Shown piece after piece: positions 11,360-23,119 of a stretch of DNA of 64,000 nucleotides (positions are counted from its first letter, which is position 1; every line of letters begins with the position of its first letter). A program made the translations under genes and the position numbers. The DNA is from Rhizophagus clarus (taxonomy: Eukaryota; Glomeromycota; Glomeromycetes; Glomerales; Glomeraceae). The notes beneath the pieces are model-generated. The model had not been told where the DNA came from. It saw only the letters and a list, made by a program, of their open reading frames with translations, and did not search any database. The stretch lies in assembly GCA_015698045.1 (NCBI GenBank), contig BLAL01000229.1, positions 1,462,001-1,526,000 of the forward strand, written 5' to 3'.

Positions 11360-11789
11360 ATTAAAGCTGCCTGATTCTTGTTTCATTGAAAGGATACCTA
11401 AAAAATATGTTGTATAGTTTTACCTAATTTTTGAAACTTGTGATACATCCTGTTCTAGCCTTATTAATAGTGTAAACCGTCACAGCAAAAATAAAGTTTA
11501 TTAATCCAAATTATTCTCATGATGCATGAATAACTTTCTGGTATTTATTTCGGCAAATCAGATCGCTTACCAGTCCAGGTGTTTACTTTACTTATGCATT
11601 AAAAGCATTGTAATATATTTTTGTTATTATAAGCGCATAATCTTTCATAAACAAAATAAAAATTAATTATTATTTTACAATATAAGGAAATAAAATAAAA
11701 AAATTTAATATTATGTAAAAATAATTACAAATATTACATATGAAATTCCTAAAAATATAAATTCTAATATTTCAAACTATATTTGTTTT
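10401..11789. other. Intergenic, homopolymer-rich
   Basis: No supported gene. A poly-T tract of more than 35 bases runs from about 11322 to 11358. Several shorter A and T runs are present. Confidence 0.6.
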
Positions 11790-13505
11790 TTATTTTTTGA
11801 TTTGATTTAATTTTAGCTTTTTACAAATCTCGTTACACCTATGGTTTGCCAAGAACAATTGTTTGATTCCATTTCCACCAAAATTGGTTCTTCCAAATCT
11901 TAATGGATCAACACAATGTATTGCTGGATCTGTTAATAGAAATTCATCATTAAGTTCAATCCCTTGAAGATCACAAACCACTAAATATCCTTTAGTGTAT
12001 TCATATGTGAAGTGAGCAAATGCCTCAAGGGCAGGACGAAGTTCTGTAATTACACCGGTATTTGCATTGAATCGTTTATACTCTGCATCTTTAAGTCTTG
12101 GTTCAACTGTATAATATTTAGTACAAAGGTCAACAGTACCGCTACGTAATAGTTTCACGCCAAGAAAATTTACTTTGGGAATCTTTTTTTTCCTTGCAAT
12201 AAAATTAAATTCTTCAGAGAGAAAATATGCAACAGTAGAGATTTCTACCGCTTCAAGATATTTTTCAAGAGGATTATTTTGTTTCCCATCATTAAGGTAC
12301 TCTTTTATTACCATTTCTTTTGTCGGATAACTTTTGACATCCCGTCCATAATATGCATATTTTTCAACACCCGCAGAAAATGGTTGTGAAGCAATTTTGA
12401 AATAGAAACTTTTAGAAAAGAGATTCGATTTACTGAAGTATCTTGGATCTTTGATTCCATCAAGAGTTTTGGGAATAAGATACCACATAACTACTCCTTT
12501 CTGTAATGAAAGAGAATTCCAATCAGGCTCATCTGGGCACATTTCAAGTTTTTTACGTTGTAAAGAATACATTTCTTTGGGGTTGCTTCCAAGGGTACTA
12601 GTTAATGAAACGGCATAAGTAATAGATGATGAAGTGGCTTTAATAAATTTTTCAATTAATTTAATCGGATCCCCTCCTACGAGATCGAATACTGGAAATT
12701 CGCCAATTATACCACGGAATATTTCAAGCATTTGATCAGTTTCATTCGTGATTTTTCCAAAAAAGTAAAGAATATTTTTTTTTTGCATCTTTTCTAACAC
12801 GTTTTCTGCAGTTAAACCATTTGGATCACCATATGGATACTTGTCATCTTCTAAGGTAGTGAAACAACGACCATGTGGTGGATAATCACCAATATGAAGA
12901 AGAACTCGAGTGGTATTTTGCCAATCCATTTGAGTTATAGCTGCATCAAGACCTCCAAGTACATCTTCTGGAAGATCATCATCTTCTGGTAAACTAAAAG
13001 CTGATACACCTTGCATATATTTTATAAACTTATCGCCTTGGTTGGTAAAATCAAAAATTCGTAAACGACCAGAATAATCATTATGATCTCTGTAACCACA
13101 AAAACCAACCCGAAGTTCAATACTTGAATTTGTACGTTTAATATAATTCGTCACCTGTAAGATACAATCTCTAGCAGCAGCAATATGAGGTCCCATAGAT
13201 CCAGTGCAATCTAATACAAAGCAAAGATCAACTTTCATTGAAAGTTTGATTTTGTTAAGCGTTTTGGATATAGCTTTTTCTCGTAAAACTTTAGCTTCAA
13301 ATTTTAATAAATTTTCCGATTTACTAAGCAATGTTGTGTCAGAAGATAGAGTATTTGCCTCATCTGCATAACGTTTCAAACGTTCTTCAGTGATATTTAA
13401 CTTGTCTAAATCAGATACAAGCGAGGAAGGGATCGTAGTGGAGGTTGTTGTCGTACTAGTGCTTGCATTATTTGAATTTTTTTTTAGACAGAACCACTTG
13501 GTCAT
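11790..13505 (-). CDS. vWA-alpha-kinase protein, copy 1
   Basis: A 571-residue single-exon protein. Residues ~92-300 form a vWA domain with VDLCFVLDCTGSM, a MIDAS-type metal site (D99, T101, S103), VGFCGYRDH and an HIGDYPPHG loop. Residues ~365-565 form an alpha-kinase domain: FSAGVEKYAY, VIKEYL (Lys401, likely ATP-binding), VEPRL (Glu468), EYKRFNANTG, AFAHFTYEYT, CDLQG (Asp512), LTDPAIH (Asp526), and a zinc site of His530, His555, Cys557 and Cys561. This order matches Dictyostelium VwkA and the folds of TRPM7 and eEF2 kinase. The family phosphorylates Ser/Thr; the target here is unknown. No signal peptide or membrane segment is seen. The Ser/Thr-rich N-terminus (residues ~10-30) looks disordered. 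All key residues are kept, so it is probably active. Confidence 0.92.
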   Translation of the reverse strand: MTKWFCLKKNSNNASTSTTTTSTTIPSSLVSDLDKLNITEERLKRYADEANTLSSDTTLLSKSENLLKFEAKVLREKAISKTLNKIKLSMKVDLCFVLDCTGSMGPHIAAARDCILQVTNYIKRTNSSIELRVGFCGYRDHNDYSGRLRIFDFTNQGDKFIKYMQGVSAFSLPEDDDLPEDVLGGLDAAITQMDWQNTTRVLLHIGDYPPHGRCFTTLEDDKYPYGDPNGLTAENVLEKMQKKNILYFFGKITNETDQMLEIFRGIIGEFPVFDLVGGDPIKLIEKFIKATSSSITYAVSLTSTLGSNPKEMYSLQRKKLEMCPDEPDWNSLSLQKGVVMWYLIPKTLDGIKDPRYFSKSNLFSKSFYFKIASQPFSAGVEKYAYYGRDVKSYPTKEMVIKEYLNDGKQNNPLEKYLEAVEISTVAYFLSEEFNFIARKKKIPKVNFLGVKLLRSGTVDLCTKYYTVEPRLKDAEYKRFNANTGVITELRPALEAFAHFTYEYTKGYLVVCDLQGIELNDEFLLTDPAIHCVDPLRFGRTNFGGNGIKQLFLANHRCNEICKKLKLNQIKK

Positions 13506-13981
13506 TTTTTTATACTAAAATGATTTTTTTTTTTTTAAAAAAAAAAAGTGAAATTAAAATTTTTGATGAAATGTTAGATTTGATTAAACGAAAAAATCCT
13601 TAAAATTTATACAAATGAAAAGATTGACGGCTTGGCACTTTTCGAATTTTCCGAATTCATCCAAACAAAGAATATAAAGATTAAATAATGAAATTTACCA
13701 AATTAATATATATAAAGATTGGGATTTCTTTCCGAAATGATGCAGTTTATTAAGGTTTATTTTAAATGAAAACTCCGTAATAAAGTGGATTATAAAATCA
13801 GAAGGGTTAAACAGATTTAGTTATTTAACTTTGTTAATATTATATCTTTTTGGTCGTAAATGGTGAGTGAAAGCGGTATTACGAAGTATCCTTCTATTTT
13901 CGAACATACAGTATATCAGATATGATGTCTTAAAAATATAAAATAGGTACAAGTGAAAATATAAATATATATATATATATA

Positions 13982-14015
<34 letters not shown>

Positions 14016-15525
14016 GCAAAAATTCTAATAAAAGAAAAAGATTAACAATGACAACGATTGACGGTTTTGATTTCCGAATTAATATATTTATATGATTTTC
14101 CAAATTAATACAAATAATAAAGATTAACACGAACATATGACTTGAAATTTATCTATATTCGAGAGGTCGTTTATTCTTTTTCCATAAATAACTTGATAAG
14201 GTTTGTTCTATAATTAGAAATTTCGAAACCTATATTTACATTATAATATTAAAAATATCACCTTTCGGTTATATCACCTTTTGAAAAAAAACTTTATCAC
14301 AATGGCCGGGGAACGAGTCAAAGAATTCTTGATTCACGAGTAGGCCGTCCGTAATTTTATCCGAATTAGTGACCATAGCTCTGGCCTAAATTACAGGGTA
14401 CATATGATCACGTGACATATTCTTGTCGGTGTCGACATTATTTTTGTAAAAAATAATTCATTGTATAATTTTTTTTAAGAAAAATAAAATTATTTTTATC
14501 AAACTTGTAAGGTGATTTTATTTAATCAGAGTTTTTTTTTTAGTTTTGTGGTAACGAATATTTCCTCCGGGCAAAATTCTAAATGGCTATTTGAAAACGA
14601 CGATAAATTTTTCTACTTTCTTTAGATTTGTTAATAAACTAAAGCAAGCATCTAGGATAAACAAGAAATAACACTAAATCAGTCGCTTTCTAAAATGAAT
14701 TGCTTATAATAATTATAGAAATAATGTCAAAATATTCACATTTTTTTTTCTTTTTTTGAAATCATTGTTAGATTAAAATTCGCTCGTTGAATTATGAAAC
14801 AGAAGTTAGATTTTCCGACAACAAATTTTCCGATGACATACAGTATATTGTCAGTCGTTTATCGCGATTCCCGAAATTAATTTAATATACCATCGGTTTA
14901 CTAAGGCGTATTCACGATACAAATTAGCAAATGTTGCCAAGGATCAATAGCCAACTAGCATTTCTTTATGGAAATAAGAAAAGATTTATCTTATAAAGAA
15001 AAGAAGTCATTCGTCCAGTTACAAAATTCAAAATCTCAAAAAGAACACGCACTTATCGCTTTACACAAACAGCCAGGAGCGAAACAACAATAAGTTACAT
15101 TATGGTACATGTAATGGTAATTTGATTACTAAAGTATACTCTGTATTCTTTATTAATTTTTCACCATATTTTCGATAAACAAGATGTATTCCTTTTTGCT
15201 ATTGTTTGTTTTGTATTATAATTTTATAAGTATCATTAATTATAAAAGTAATTAATACTTTCTTATTCCTTATTATTCAACACTAAATCCCAATAATATC
15301 AAGTTACTTCTATACATTCTTATTTTTTTTTCTTTCTTTAATATCAAATATTGTCTTTAACAATCTCCAACTGTATAGAAGTTATTGATATATCGATTTA
15401 ACTAAATTTGATTTAAAATAATTTAGTAAGCTCAAACTATAATTGGATTTATTTAAATAAGTCATTGAATTCTAATTTTATCTAAATAAATTCATACGTA
15501 TTACATGAAACGTAAATTTCTAACC
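13506..15525. other. Intergenic between two vWA-kinase genes
   Basis: About 2 kb without a gene. Poly-A/T runs near 13980-14010 and an AT dinucleotide run near 13966-13983 stand out. A GC-richer patch (14303-14410, with GGCCGGGG and TAGGCCGTCCG) has no coding frame and may be a repeat end. Confidence 0.5.
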
Positions 15526-17220
15526 CTAATAATAATTCATATGAATGTCAGATAAATTTAACTTTTTGCAAATTTCGTTACATCTATGGTTTTCCAAGAA
15601 CAATTGTTTGATTCCTTTTTCACCAAAATTAGTCTTTCCAAATCTTAATGGATCAATACAGTGTATTGCTGGATCAGTTAATAAGAATTCATTATTAAGT
15701 TCAATCCCTTGAAGATCACAAACCACTAAGTATCCTTCAGTGTAATTATATGTAAAGTGGACAAATGCTTCAAGAGTAGACCGAAATTCTGTAATTACAC
15801 CAGTATTTGTGTTGAATCGTTTATACTCTGCAATTCGAAGTTTGGGTTCTATAGCAAAACATCGAGCACGAACATCGATAGTATTACAACGTAAAAGTTT
15901 TACATCAAGAAAACTTATTTTAGAAATATTTTTTTGTTCTGCATAAAAATTAAATTCTGTGGAGAGAAAAGATGTAACCGTAGAAACTTCTACCATTTCA
16001 AGATACTTCTCAATAGGATTATTTCGCTCTCCAAGGTTAAGATATTCTTTTATCACTATTTCTTTAGTTGGTTCATTTTTGATTTCACGGGCAAAGTATG
16101 CATATTTTTCAGCACCTGCTGAAAACGGTTCATGGGCGATCTTGAATAGGAAACTCTCATAAAAGAGATTCGATTTGCCGAAATATGTTGGATCCACAAG
16201 TTCATTCAGACTTTTAGGAGTAGAATACCATAAAACTACTCCTTTTTGTATTGGAAGAGTATTCCAATCAGGCTCATTTGGATTCATATCAAGTTTTCTT
16301 CGTCGCGAAGAATATATTTCTTTGGAATTGCTTCCAATAACACTAGTTAATGAAACGGCATAAGCAATAGATGATGAGGTGGCTTTAACAAATTTTTCAA
16401 TTAATTTAATTGGATCTTCACTTGCAAGATCAAATACTGGAAATTCACCAATTATACCACGGAATGCTTCAAGCATTTTTTCGGTATGACGTGTAATTTT
16501 ACCAAAAAAGTAAAGGATATTTTTTGATTTCATCTTTTCTAGTACAATTTTTTCAGTTAAACCATATGGATCACCATCCGGATATTTATCCTTTAAATTT
16601 GAAAAATGACGACCATGTGGTGGAGAATCACAAATATGAAGAAGAACTCGAGTGCTATTTTTCCAATCCATTTGGGTTATTGCTGCATTAAGACCTCCAA
16701 GAACATCCTCCGGAGCATCATCATCTTCTGGTGAACTAAATGGTAATATATTGTGCATATACTTTGTAAATTGGTCATATTGGTCGTTAAAATCAAAAAT
16801 TTGTAGACGATTAGACCCATCATTATGATCTCGATAGCCACAAAAACCAACCCGAAATTCAATGCTTGGATTTGTATTTTTAATGTAATTCGCCACCTGT
16901 AAGATACAACCCCTAGCAGCAGCAATATGAGGCCACATAGATCCAGTGCAATCTAATACAAAGCAAAGGTCAACTTTCATTGAAAGTTTGATGTCGTTAA
17001 GAATTATGCTTATAGCCTCATTTCGTAAAAATTTAGCTTTAGTCCTCAATTCATTTTCTTTTGTACTGGAAATTAGAGTATTCGCTTCAGTGCTATAGCG
17101 TTCAAGACGTTCTCCACTGATATCCAATCTACTAAATTCATATATAAGAGAGGAAACAGAGGAGACGGATGATAGACTTTGAGTGTTTTCATTCATTGAA
17201 TTTCTTCTCGAGTTGGACAT
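15526..17220 (-). CDS. vWA-alpha-kinase protein, copy 2
   Basis: A 564-residue single-exon paralogue, same strand as copy 1 and 2 kb upstream of it. The vWA MIDAS is DCTGSM (Asp90), with VGFCGYRDH and HICDSPPHG loops. Alpha-kinase residues line up without gaps in the core: Lys391 in VIKEYL, Glu458 in IEPKL, Asp502 in CDLQG, Asp516 in LTDPAIH, and zinc ligands His520, His545, Cys547 and Cys551. The N-terminus differs most: MSNSRRNSMN replaces the MTKWFC/MSKWFC start of the other two. The conserved GERLERYSTEANTL helix before the vWA domain is kept. Divergence is higher in the tail and in the vWA-kinase linker (310-360), while catalytic segments are conserved, which suggests selection. The plus-strand ORFs inside it are shadows. 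Confidence 0.92.
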   Translation of the reverse strand: MSNSRRNSMNENTQSLSSVSSVSSLIYEFSRLDISGERLERYSTEANTLISSTKENELRTKAKFLRNEAISIILNDIKLSMKVDLCFVLDCTGSMWPHIAAARGCILQVANYIKNTNPSIEFRVGFCGYRDHNDGSNRLQIFDFNDQYDQFTKYMHNILPFSSPEDDDAPEDVLGGLNAAITQMDWKNSTRVLLHICDSPPHGRHFSNLKDKYPDGDPYGLTEKIVLEKMKSKNILYFFGKITRHTEKMLEAFRGIIGEFPVFDLASEDPIKLIEKFVKATSSSIAYAVSLTSVIGSNSKEIYSSRRRKLDMNPNEPDWNTLPIQKGVVLWYSTPKSLNELVDPTYFGKSNLFYESFLFKIAHEPFSAGAEKYAYFAREIKNEPTKEIVIKEYLNLGERNNPIEKYLEMVEVSTVTSFLSTEFNFYAEQKNISKISFLDVKLLRCNTIDVRARCFAIEPKLRIAEYKRFNTNTGVITEFRSTLEAFVHFTYNYTEGYLVVCDLQGIELNNEFLLTDPAIHCIDPLRFGKTNFGEKGIKQLFLENHRCNEICKKLNLSDIHMNYY

Positions 17221-18886
17221 TTAACATTAATAATTTAAAATAAAAAAAAAAATTCAAAGAAAAAGTTGATTTTGAGCCAGAATTAGCATGGTTTGGCGTT
17301 TTGTCATTTTTAAAAGATCAGCAGGTCGGATTTAGAATTAATATTAATTTGTATTAATTTGGTTGGTTTAACGCTTTAAAATTTATTTAGGATGTTCCTT
17401 CAGATCTTATAGTGACGTCATCATGCTCAATCAGTAACGAAAACTCACTTTTTTTACAGTTAACATAGATTTCACGCAACGGATTTTTTTTATGACAATT
17501 TTTTTAAAGTTTCATATCCAAATTCCTTCAAGTGATTTTAAATTGAAATGATGATTGAACGTTCTCTACCAATCGAAGATCGTTTGAAAAAAAGGTGGCT
17601 ATTAGCTTGCTTGTTGATCATCAAATAAGAATCTCTTGAAACTTTTTGATATTTTTTCTGACCAATCAGATTATTCATTAAGTTGCTTGAGAACAGCCTT
17701 ATTCAGGCTCCGTATGACAATATTTGAAAACTTTACAAATTAATATTGGAACGACCTTTGAAATCTCTAATTTGAATGTGATATTTGCATTTATTACCAA
17801 AAATATAAGTATTACGATCAAAACAAGTTTACTTGTGAACAATGTGAAACCAACTCATCTTTCCGAATTAATCTTGGAATTAACTTTGAAATCTTTGATT
17901 TGAATGGATACTTTCATGCCGATCGGGAACAAGTACCAGCCTTAATCGGTTAATATTTCTGCATATTTTATCTCTAGCCGGAATAAGAGATAACCGGAGT
18001 ACTTATCAACCTTCACATGTTACGATAAAAAAAAACATGTACAATAATTCGGTAAAGGTTGTATATAATATCTCCCGGTTGGCTTTGATCCCTGACTGGA
18101 TTGACTAGATTAAACTTGAAATTCCGGACGAACTGAAAAACCGCGGCTTCATCCGGATCGACAATTTCCGGATAACTTAAAATATTTTTCGATCAATCAA
18201 ATATGGTAAGGTCAAATATTTTTTTTTTATTCAGATTTTCATTATTCATTCGGACTAAATTGTTATTAAGTCCGAACCGGTTTTTAATATTCAACCACAA
18301 ATTTTGAAAGTACTTTATGCAAGTAATTTTGACCAAAATTTTGATGTTTAGCCAAAGTTAGAGAGGGCGTACATAATAATAAATAGTTTTTTAAAAATAA
18401 AGAGCAATAGTGATATAAAGCGATATGCCTATATAACTAGTAGTAAGTACCCTAGGTGAAGAGAGGTACTATACGAGGAATATTAACGTTAAATTGCCTA
18501 TCATTTAATGAATAATTTATTTTCTTACTGATTTTGTGAAAATCGGATCAGATCATTATTATTATATACAAATTAAAATAAACTTAGTAAGTCTAGGCAT
18601 CAATATGGTGTTTAAACATTATTTCTTATTACGAGCATTTACTCGGTCAAGATTAAAAATTTTCATAATAAACGATTATCCATTTTTTTTTTTTATTTTT
18701 AAATCTTATCTATTAAACGATAAGCAAATTTGTCCGTAATTTAACTGTTGCAAATTCTATTTTTGAAAATTTCGAAAAAAAAATTTTTCCTAACACTTCT
18801 ATTACATGAAAACCATCGATCACATTAAAAAAATCAAACTATAAATTGCTAATATCATATGACACTATTTTTTGAGAATTAATGCT
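17221..18886. other. Intergenic, no gene seen
   Basis: AT-rich with a few GC-richer islands (near 18060-18180, with CCGG-containing words such as CATCCGGATCGAC). No ORF or clear terminal repeat was identified. Confidence 0.5.
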
Positions 18887-20097
18887 TTATGCTACATTTT
18901 TTGATTAGAGTCTGGATCCGTTAATCCGGATATCGATGAGATATCCAGTTGGATCAGCAGTAATTCTGCCCAAACTATAATTCTGACCAGAATTATAATT
19001 TACGGCACGCAGATCATTTTCATTTTAGGATATTGCATCACGTAATAAAAATAAATGGAAATGGTAATTCTGGCCGGAGTTATACGTTGGCCCGAATTAT
19101 GCAGATCAACATCGGATATCCGCAGATACGGATCTAAATTCTACTTCTGATAATCCATTATTAATATTATTTAGCTTTAGCTTTTTACAATATATCGTTA
19201 CATCTATGATTTGCTAAGAAAAATTGATTAATTCTCTCTTTGCCAAAATTTGTTCTTCCAAATCTTTAAAGAATCAATATAATATATCACCGATCGGTTA
19301 ATAAGAACTTTGTCATTATGTTCAATTCCCTGAAGAACACAACCCACTAAATATCCTTCAGTATATTCATATAAGTGGACAAATGCTTCGAGAGTAGGAC
19401 GAAGTTATGTAATTACATAGTATTTGAATTGAATCGCTTATATTCTGCATCTTGAGGTTTTGGTTCAATAGTATAATAATCTGGGTATAAAAGTCATTAG
19501 TGCCACAACGTATTTTTACATTGAGAAAATTCTCTTTATGAATATTTTTTGTTTCGCAATCAAATTAAATTTTGTAGAAAGAAAATATGTAATTGTAGAG
19601 AACTTTACTGCCTCAAGATACTTTTCAAAAGTATTGTTTCGTCCAACATGAAGACATTCTTTTATCACCATTTTTTTTTTTGTCGGATTACTTTCGACAT
19701 CAAGAGCCAAAGTACTCACATTTTTTGACACCTTTCGCAGAAATAAAACGGTTATGAGACAATCTTAAAGGATAAATTTCTAGGAAAGAGATTCGACTTG
19801 TAATCATATAACTACTCCTTTTCCTCCAATCGGGCTCATTTGGATTCTTATCGAGTTTTTTTTTGTCGCAAAGAATATATATCCCTAGATCTTCCAATAC
19901 TAGTGACGATGAGATGTTATTAAGTAGCAAATTTGTCAAGTAATTTAATAGGATTTCTTCCTATAAGATCAAATACTAGAAATTCGCCAATTATGCTACG
20001 GAATAATTGAAGTATTTTTTTCGGTATGATCTGTAATTTTCCAACTCGTTTAGGTTATTGCTACATTCCTCCAAGAACATTTTCCGGAGGATCATGG
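18887..20097 (-). pseudogene. vWA-alpha-kinase pseudogene, copy 3
   Basis: The start is lost: homology begins at DPPENVLGG inside the vWA domain (about 20097). It jumps over the HICDYPPHG region to KITDHT..., then follows the alpha-kinase domain with many frameshifts and stops. Recognisable pieces include NEPDW, the KEC(L)HVG..FEKYLEAV block, the YKRFN-equivalent, the CDLQG-equivalent (now VCSSG-like) and LANHRCN-like words near 19200-19230. The tail GLSE and KNVA, ending in TAA at 18887, matches the SSENVA tail of the copy ending at 27107, but a hAT-like element sits between them. Same strand and spacing as copies 1 and 2, so it is probably the third member of a tandem array. Confidence 0.88.
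18906..19143. mobile_element. hAT-like MITE inside the copy 3 pseudogene
   Basis: Ends TAGAGTCTGGATCCG and, inverted, TAGAATTTAGATCCG; 238 bp. The flanks TTTTTGAT and CTTCTGAT agree at 6 of 8 bases. Read on the gene strand they are ATCAAAAA and ATCAGAAG, and the intact paralogue has ATCAGAAA at that very position, so this is a target-site duplication. The interior has GGATATC/CCGGATAT words and paired GGCCGGA/ATTCTGGCC segments. Confidence 0.75.
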
Positions 20098-21073
20098 TTT
20101 GTTGGCGCAGTATTTGAGGCGGTTTTAAACAAGTAAATGTTATTTTACTTATTTATTATAATTAATCATTTTAGCGATTTTTAAATTTCAATATTAATAA
20201 AGTGAAAATACTCTAACTAAAATATATGAACTGCGCAGTTTTCCTGTCCGGATGATCATTTAAACATTTCAGTAGAGATACTGTATCTGTAAACATTTCA
20301 GTAAAGATCGTAAAAACTCCTTTATGTTCATATCTTCATTAAGAGGAAGACCTTTACATTAAATACTTAATTAAATTCAACGTGCACAATTGCTATCGAC
20401 ATATTTTTTTCTTTTATAAAAAGCAGATAAGATAGATAAATATGATAGAACAATTTTATGGAATTTAAAAATTTTTTTGCTTGGTTTAATATCTAAACCA
20501 TTTACACTAATTAATATTCCAGTATTAACCTTAACCCATAATAGATGGTTGTCATTGTCGACCATACCATATTTTTATCAATCATATTTAGTCGATAATA
20601 ATTCATCAAAACTAGATTTCTTCATTCCTTACTCTTTCTGCTTAATTTTTAAAATTCAATAATTTGACCATTACTAAATACCTTATTAATGTTTCTCTCC
20701 ACATTCACTCGAATTTTCCACTTCATTAGGTGTCAAGTACAATGCAAAAAAAATATATTTATATTTATATTCATATTTTTGAATTACACCTTATTTTTTA
20801 TTTTTATTTCTTTTCAGAACCAACTACAATCTCTTATACTTCAAGAACTTCTTTCTCTGAATATCTTGTACGTGCATATTTTTTTTTTGTTTTTAAACTA
20901 TTGCTGGAATTTCTAATCACTTTTTCACTATTTGTAGATTGACTTTATTATTGGAATCTCGCTGGTTATACCTTTCTTTTGCACGGGAAATTTATGTCTC
21001 ACTTATTACTAAATAGACGCAATAAAAATCACCTATTCAAAACTATAGAAGAAGGAAACAAGCCTGAAATGGC
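20098..21073. other. Intergenic or decayed upstream part of the ATPase gene
   Basis: On the minus strand 20377-20640 a protein-like stretch (FDELLSTKYD, two stops, VDNDNHLLWVKVNTGIL) has no recognised family. On the plus strand 20815-21010 may hold decayed 5' exons of the ATPase that follows, with segments such as EPTTISYTSRTSFSEYL. Confidence 0.3.
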
Positions 21074-22498
21074 TTGTCAGATGATATACTTTTTCCTTGA
21101 CCTATGATCGTAAATTACCTCAAAAAAATTTTTCAACCAGGCAAATATGTATCAACATATTATGTAATTTGTGGTGAACATGGAACAGGAAAAACTACAG
21201 TACACTGGTCAGACTTGCATCAAGAGAAGTTGGTCATGGTGTTGTATATGTTGATGTTCCCACTGTTATTAATGATTTTGGAGAAGAATTTGGAAAAGCT
21301 ATCAACTTTGTATTCGAGAGGCACGGCAGTAATGATAGTAAGTTTATTTATATCATCACTGTATTTTTATAACATCCAGTTAACCCTAATTTTTTTTTCG
21401 ATAGACAAATCTGATAGTCCGAAGTGGGTCAGGGCTTTAGAAGCTTTTCTAAGCGCTGCTGAAGCATATAAAGTCAAATATAATAGACCTGCAGTTATCA
21501 TGTTAACAGACTTGTTAATGAAGATCCAAAAATTCTTAAAATTCTTCAAGATCACGCAAAAGATAACGTTGATGACTGAAAATATATTGCGGTATTTGTC
21601 AGTAGTGAAGGTTCAGTTCCAATAAGAATGTTAAGTAAGTATAGGAATTATTTTTGCTCTCTAAGAAAATAGTGTGACTTATTATACAATTTCGTATTTA
21701 GGAGAATCTTCTTCATCGCGATTATATTATCCACCAATTGAAATTGGTGATCTTAATAAAGAAGAGTCATTAGATTATCTAGTCAATAAACGCAAAATCA
21801 AATTAGAAGAAGCAGGAAGTTTATATGAGTTAGTGAGTGGTCGTATTATTGATTTAAATGTTGTTGCTAACAAATCTCTAGCTGGACAATCACTTAAAGG
21901 TAGGAATTAGTTTTATTATTTTGCATTAAATAAATTTATGCAATTTTGCTTTAGACCAATTTGCATATTTCTTTTTCTGTAGACATTAAAAAGTCAATCA
22001 TAAGGAAAATTAGGGAGAATTTTACAATTGCACAAATCAACCCAGGTCAAAAATATCATAAAGTATCATGCAAAATCATCAATTCTTTATTGGAAACCAA
22101 AGAACTTGAACTTAAGACATATAAAAGGATTTTTGATAATGAGGATGATGCTGATAAAATATTAGAAAAGAATGTGTTTGCATGCCACCCAGGAGATGGG
22201 GTAATTACATTTCAGTCCCAATCAGTAGAATTATACATTAAGAATAACGCTAATGATTTTGGTGTTAAACTAATTGATTACACTATCGCTGATGAAGATT
22301 ATGCAACACCTTCCAATCAAATGGATAATACAACCCAGATGAAATCTCCTCCTATTCATTTATCTAGAAATTCAAGTCACAAAATTGCCTTCACAGCATG
22401 ACAATCCTGATCAACAACATTCTAGCCGAGAACCTTTAGAAATTTCAAATGAACTTTCAAAACCACCAAATTATAGATCTCAAAAATGGAGAAAATGA
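21074..22498 (+). pseudogene. AAA/STAND-like P-loop ATPase, four exons, broken
   Basis: The Walker A motif is GEHGTGKTT, after MIVNYLKKIFQPGKYVSTYY. It is followed in another frame by LVRLASREVGHGVVYVDVP, a Walker-A helix and a beta strand. Then come VRALEAFLSAAEAYK and AVIM, NEDPKILKILQDHAKDN, IAVFVSSEGSVP (a sensor-like strand), PPIEIGDLNKEESLDYL and a Lys/Glu-rich helical tail. Introns with clean borders lie at 21338-21404, 21635-21701 and 21900-21982. The shape matches ATPase-domain proteins (archaeal ATPase or STAND-like) expanded in Glomeromycotina. Damage seen: a TGA just before the MIVNYL segment, frameshifts near 21200, 21500 and 22375, and a TGA near 21577. The frame resumes to a final KWRK stop at 22498. 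Role in the cell is unknown. Confidence 0.75.
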
Positions 22499-23119
22499 GA
22501 TCGAATAATTCTTTATATTATGAAAGTCAATTTTTTTAATGTTATTAGAAAGTACAACAATATGCATATTATGATAATAAGTTAGGGAGAATTTTATGTC
22601 CAAACTATGTATTTCTTTTGTATTGTTTTAATATTAAAGAAATGCGTGTTACTAATAATAATAAAAAAAAATGCTATTAGAAAGTATTATGCAATCAATA
22701 TCGATATGTATTGTGGAAAAATAAATGAATATAATGCAGTTTGTAAAACAAAAGCGCAATATACAGCATATTAGAAATTCGAAGTAAAATCTTTTATATA
22801 AATTGGTTTGTAAGTTAAAAATGAATTGGAGTAGATCACATTTAAATGGAGGAATCGTGAAAATGTTTTAGCATTAGAAAAATTTTCTTATTCTTTATCA
22901 TTTTAGCTTTTTATAATTTAACAAATATATTTATATATTCTTATTATTAGTGTTCCAATCCGACGGATATCCGTCATTCGTTTATCTGATCTGACTTAAT
23001 CCGCTATCCGTTTATGAAGTTCTAAATTAAAATTATTTGGTAAATATTTTTTCATATTATTTACTATATAAATTACTTATATTAATACTTATATTGATTA
23101 TTTGAATAATTTTTTAGGA
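22499..23119. repeat. Intergenic with two repeat scraps
   Basis: 22770-22865 (ATTCGAAGTAAA ... TTGGAGTAGATCAC) recurs at 41693-41830. 22948-23022 begins TAGTGTTCCAATCCG with CGGATATCCG words and ends near GTTCTA, resembling a short hAT-like end; no target duplication is seen. Confidence 0.45.

Noticed and set aside
15934-16363. Plus-strand ORFs inside vWA-kinase copy 2
   Set aside because: Antisense shadows of a conserved minus-strand gene; no conservation of their own.
20377-20565. Minus-strand 62-aa ORF (VDNDNHLLWVKVNTGIL)
   Set aside because: Protein-like but short, with two stops just upstream and no family recognised; left as a note only.
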